Assembly (NCBI RefSeq): GCF_012927745.1 | Contig: NZ_JABBKX010000001.1 | Span: 248,001 to 312,000, forward strand | Source of the DNA: Neoroseomonas marina | GTDB taxonomy: Bacteria > Pseudomonadota > Alphaproteobacteria > Acetobacterales > Acetobacteraceae | Direction: 5' to 3' | DNA: 64,000 nucleotides | Shown here: piece after piece, positions 62,227 to 64,000 of the stretch | Layout of the letters: every line of letters begins with the position of its first letter | Position numbering within the stretch: the first letter of the stretch is position 1 | Program-made: the position numbers and the translations under genes | Notes under the pieces: model-generated | What the model was told of the DNA's origin: nothing | The model's database searches: none | Seen by the model: the letters and a program-made list of their open reading frames with translations, nothing else

Positions 62227-63036
62227 TTACGACCCGACCTTCAGCGTGCTCGTCAGGCCCCGCAGGCATGCCACGATCGACAGCGGCGTGATCTTCCCCG
62301 TCCGCGGGTTCTCCTCCGACGGCACGTTCTCGATCGTCATCGTCAGGCGCGCGGCGGCGGCCTCGACGCGGATGGTGTGCGTGTTACGCGTCACGCCCGG
62401 ATCCGCCCAGATCTCGACCATCGTGCGTTCCGGCCCGATGCCGGCGAGCGCCAGCGCCGCCGCGACGTTCACATTCGCCGGGAAGCCCTGCGCCGCGTCG
62501 AAGGCATTGCCCTTGAAGACGCGCGTCGCGGTCGTGATCGCGCCGACGTCGATGTTGTGCTGCTTGAGGTAGGGCGCGCCCTCGAGCCCCCGTGGCGGCT
62601 TGCGCGTCTCGATGGTCACGCTCTCAACCGCGCCCTCGGCGGCCGCGCGCACGGCATCGAGGCCGAGCAGCGCGCCGGTCGGCACGATGATGCGCGCGCC
62701 GGTCTGCTTCGCGCGCTCGACCAGGTGCATCCGCGGCAGCAGCGCGCCGACCGAAGACGGGACGAAGATCTTCCCGGCCTCGATGGCGGCGGACGCGATC
62801 TCCTCGAAGGCGGCGGCCGGCGCGGCCTCGACCACGATGTCGCAGGCGGCGAGTTCGGCGTTCGGGACCACCATCGGCGGTGCCTTGAAGCCCGCGATGT
62901 TCGCCTGCGCCTTCTTGAGGTCCCGCGCGCTGACGGCCGCGAGACGCAGCCCCTGCACGCCGGCATCGAGCTGCCGCGCGAGATGCAGCCCGATCGCCCC
63001 GAGCCCCGCGATGCCGACCGTCAGTTCCTTGGCCAT
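62227..63036 (-). CDS. nadX: L-aspartate dehydrogenase
   Basis: Oxidises aspartate to iminoaspartate with NAD(P), an alternative to NadB for NAD synthesis or for nitrogen metabolism. The 269-residue protein has the Rossmann motif VGIAGLGAIGLHLARQL, VVEAAPAAAFEEIA near residue 75, PTGALLGLDAVRAAAEG near 120, and the C-terminal GFPANVNVAAALALAGIG near 195, all typical of aspartate dehydrogenase. No nadA/nadC is adjacent. It converges on copA; the next gene on its strand is a small membrane protein upstream. Length is normal. Confidence 0.92.
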   Translation of the reverse strand: MAKELTVGIAGLGAIGLHLARQLDAGVQGLRLAAVSARDLKKAQANIAGFKAPPMVVPNAELAACDIVVEAAPAAAFEEIASAAIEAGKIFVPSSVGALLPRMHLVERAKQTGARIIVPTGALLGLDAVRAAAEGAVESVTIETRKPPRGLEGAPYLKQHNIDVGAITTATRVFKGNAFDAAQGFPANVNVAAALALAGIGPERTMVEIWADPGVTRNTHTIRVEAAAARLTMTIENVPSEENPRTGKITPLSIVACLRGLTSTLKVGS

Positions 63037-63086
63037 GTGTCCCTCCGCATGATCGCCGCGGCGGGTAGCACAGGCGGGAGGGGAAG

Positions 63087-63404
63087 TCAGCGCGCCGCGG
63101 CGTCGACGCGCCGTCGCGCGAACCAGGCGGAAATCCCGACGCCGATCCAGACCGCGCCCAGCGCCAGCTTCACCACGCTGCGCGCGCGGTCTTCATCCAG
63201 CACCAGGGCCAGCGCGATATTGGCCAGGCCCAGAACGATCCCGAGCCAGATGAAGAGCGTCTGCTGCCGACGATGATTGCGTCGGAATTCCTCGGGCGTG
63301 CCCCGGTGCCGCGGGCGGACCCAGCCGCGCACGACCCGCCCGGCCTCGATGGGCATCCAGACGATCAGGACCACCCCGCAGACGAAGGCCAGGAGTTCCA
63401 GCAT
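63087..63404 (-). CDS. Small three-helix membrane protein, unknown function
   Basis: A 105-residue protein with three predicted membrane helices (about residues 3-18, 49-66 and 75-93). Between the first two lies a basic, Arg-rich loop (about 23-48) with RPRHRGTPEEFRRNHRRQQ. I recognise no family. A 9-bp hairpin ends exactly at its start codon, with the ribosome-site-like GGGAAGGG in the loop and 3' arm, so translation may be controlled. It lies between nadX and an SDR gene, all on the minus strand. Confidence 0.6.
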   Translation of the reverse strand: MLELLAFVCGVVLIVWMPIEAGRVVRGWVRPRHRGTPEEFRRNHRRQQTLFIWLGIVLGLANIALALVLDEDRARSVVKLALGAVWIGVGISAWFARRRVDAAAR

Positions 63405-63432
63405 GTCGCGCCCTTCCCGGTCAGGGCGCGAC
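63405..63432 (-). promoter_or_regulatory. Hairpin abutting a start codon
   Basis: GTCGCGCCC (63405-63413) and GGGCGCGAC (63424-63432) form a perfect 9-bp stem with a 10-base loop. On the minus strand its 3' arm touches the ATG at 63404 and includes part of the likely ribosome site, so it could mask it. Confidence 0.4.
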
Positions 63433-63507
63433 CCGGCGCCGCGCCTACGCTCAGGCCGGCCAGCCTAGACCCGATGGGCCGGCCCGGCACCGCGGCGTTG
63501 GGTGCCG

Positions 63508-64000
63508 TCAGACGACGGGGCTCGCGCCGCCGTCCACGTTGATCGCCGTCCCGGTCACGTAGCCGCCCATGTCCGAGGCCAGCAGCAGCGCCATGGCGGC
63601 GAATTCCTCCGCCTTGCCGATGCGCCCCAGGGGGACCGGCTTGCCCTGCTCGGCCTTCCATTCCTCCCAGGTGATGTTGCGCTTGTCCGCGGCGTGACGG
63701 CGCACCCACTGGTCGCTTTCGATGATGCCGACCAGCATCGCGTTCACCAGCACGTTGTGGGGCGCGAATTCGTTGGCGAGCGCCTTGGTCAGCGCCATGC
63801 CCGCGGCGCGGCTGACGGAGGTCGGCGTGCTGGTCGCCTTGGGCGCCTTGGCCCCGATGTTGAGCACATTGATGATGCGGCCCCATTTGCGGTCCCGCAT
63901 CCCGGGCAGCGCCAGGCGGCAGAGCCGCACCGCGGCGAACAGCTTGAGGTCCAGGTCGTCCTGCCAGAGCGCGTCCGTCACCTCGAGGAAGGGCCCGCGC
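63508..64000 (-). CDS. SDR-family protein, C-terminal part (cut by window edge)
   Basis: The visible 163 residues are the C-terminal two-thirds of a short-chain dehydrogenase/reductase. They include FLEVTDALWQDDLDLKLFAA, RKWGRIINVLNIGAK (the strand before the active site) and, near the end, GYVTGTAINVDGG, the SDR closing motif. Where the catalytic YxxxK should be, the sequence reads TSVSRAAGMALTKALANE, so Tyr is not visible and Lys is replaced by Arg; this divergent pattern occurs in an SDR subgroup. The cofactor motif lies outside the window. The gene is the first of the minus-strand group at this end. Confidence 0.85.
   Translation of the reverse strand, partial: RGPFLEVTDALWQDDLDLKLFAAVRLCRLALPGMRDRKWGRIINVLNIGAKAPKATSTPTSVSRAAGMALTKALANEFAPHNVLVNAMLVGIIESDQWVRRHAADKRNITWEEWKAEQGKPVPLGRIGKAEEFAAMALLLASDMGGYVTGTAINVDGGASPVV

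Overview
The window is a GC-rich bacterial chromosome segment (roughly 70% G+C, strong G/C preference at third codon positions, many ATGA/GTGA overlaps). Gene content and order point to an alphaproteobacterium, most likely Acetobacteraceae (Roseomonas-like). Supporting signs are the ppiD-trpE / trpGDC-moaC-moeA / lexA-comEC-gltX neighbourhood, the lpxD-ompH-bamA-rseP-dxr-cdsA-uppS-frr-pyrH-tsf-rpsB chain, and a GTTC-N7-GTTC LexA box. The lineage is inferred from content and order, not from a database search. No rRNA, tRNA, CRISPR array, insertion sequence or phage gene was found.

Layout. 1-5.3 kb: housekeeping genes pyrG (cut by the window edge), secG and tpiA on the minus strand, diverging from ppiD-trpE. 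5.3-7.7 kb: a minus-strand cassette (small membrane protein, enolase-superfamily enzyme, tripartite-tricarboxylate-type binding protein) sitting between trpE and trpG. 7.8-12 kb: trpG-trpD-trpC-moaC-moeA, completing anthranilate synthesis, the next tryptophan steps and molybdenum cofactor steps. 12-17.7 kb: accessory genes (C69-type dipeptidase, GMC oxidoreductase, peptide-type binding protein, a frameshifted remnant, a glycosyltransferase). 17.8-22.4 kb: lexA with its own SOS box, comEC, gltX. 22.4-29.9 kb: accessory metabolism (a protein of unknown family, a second enolase-superfamily enzyme, an FAD monooxygenase, an SDR, a DUF4304-like protein, an isopropylmalate/tartrate-type dehydrogenase, a coiled-coil protein, a second solute-binding protein).

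29.9-46.2 kb: a long minus-strand core block. It runs (in transcription order) rpsB, tsf, pyrH, frr, uppS, cdsA, dxr, rseP, bamA, ompH, lpxD, fabZ, lpxA, lpxI, gloA, then the ycjX/DUF697 pair. It joins translation, nucleotide supply, isoprenoid and phospholipid precursors, lipid A synthesis and outer-membrane assembly. 46.4-49.1 kb: a third tripartite-type binding protein diverging from a PhoD phosphatase, followed by 618 bases without a convincing gene.

49.7-62.1 kb: a metal-handling island, probably for copper/silver or another soft metal. It holds an RND adaptor with an unusual N-terminal extension, an RND permease, a small periplasmic protein, an OmpR-type response regulator and histidine kinase, a DUF411 protein, a DMT permease with a histidine-rich tail, a Met-rich Spy/CpxP-like protein, a DUF2933 membrane peptide and a CopA-type P-type ATPase. 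Together they would sense metal at the envelope (kinase/regulator), move cytosolic metal to the periplasm (ATPase), bind it there (small proteins) and export it (RND). No outer-membrane channel gene is present. The window closes with an aspartate dehydrogenase, a small membrane protein and a partial SDR. The most unusual items are the fused adaptor, the histidine-tailed DMT permease and the probable CTG start of cdsA; I see no clearly unprecedented multi-gene system.
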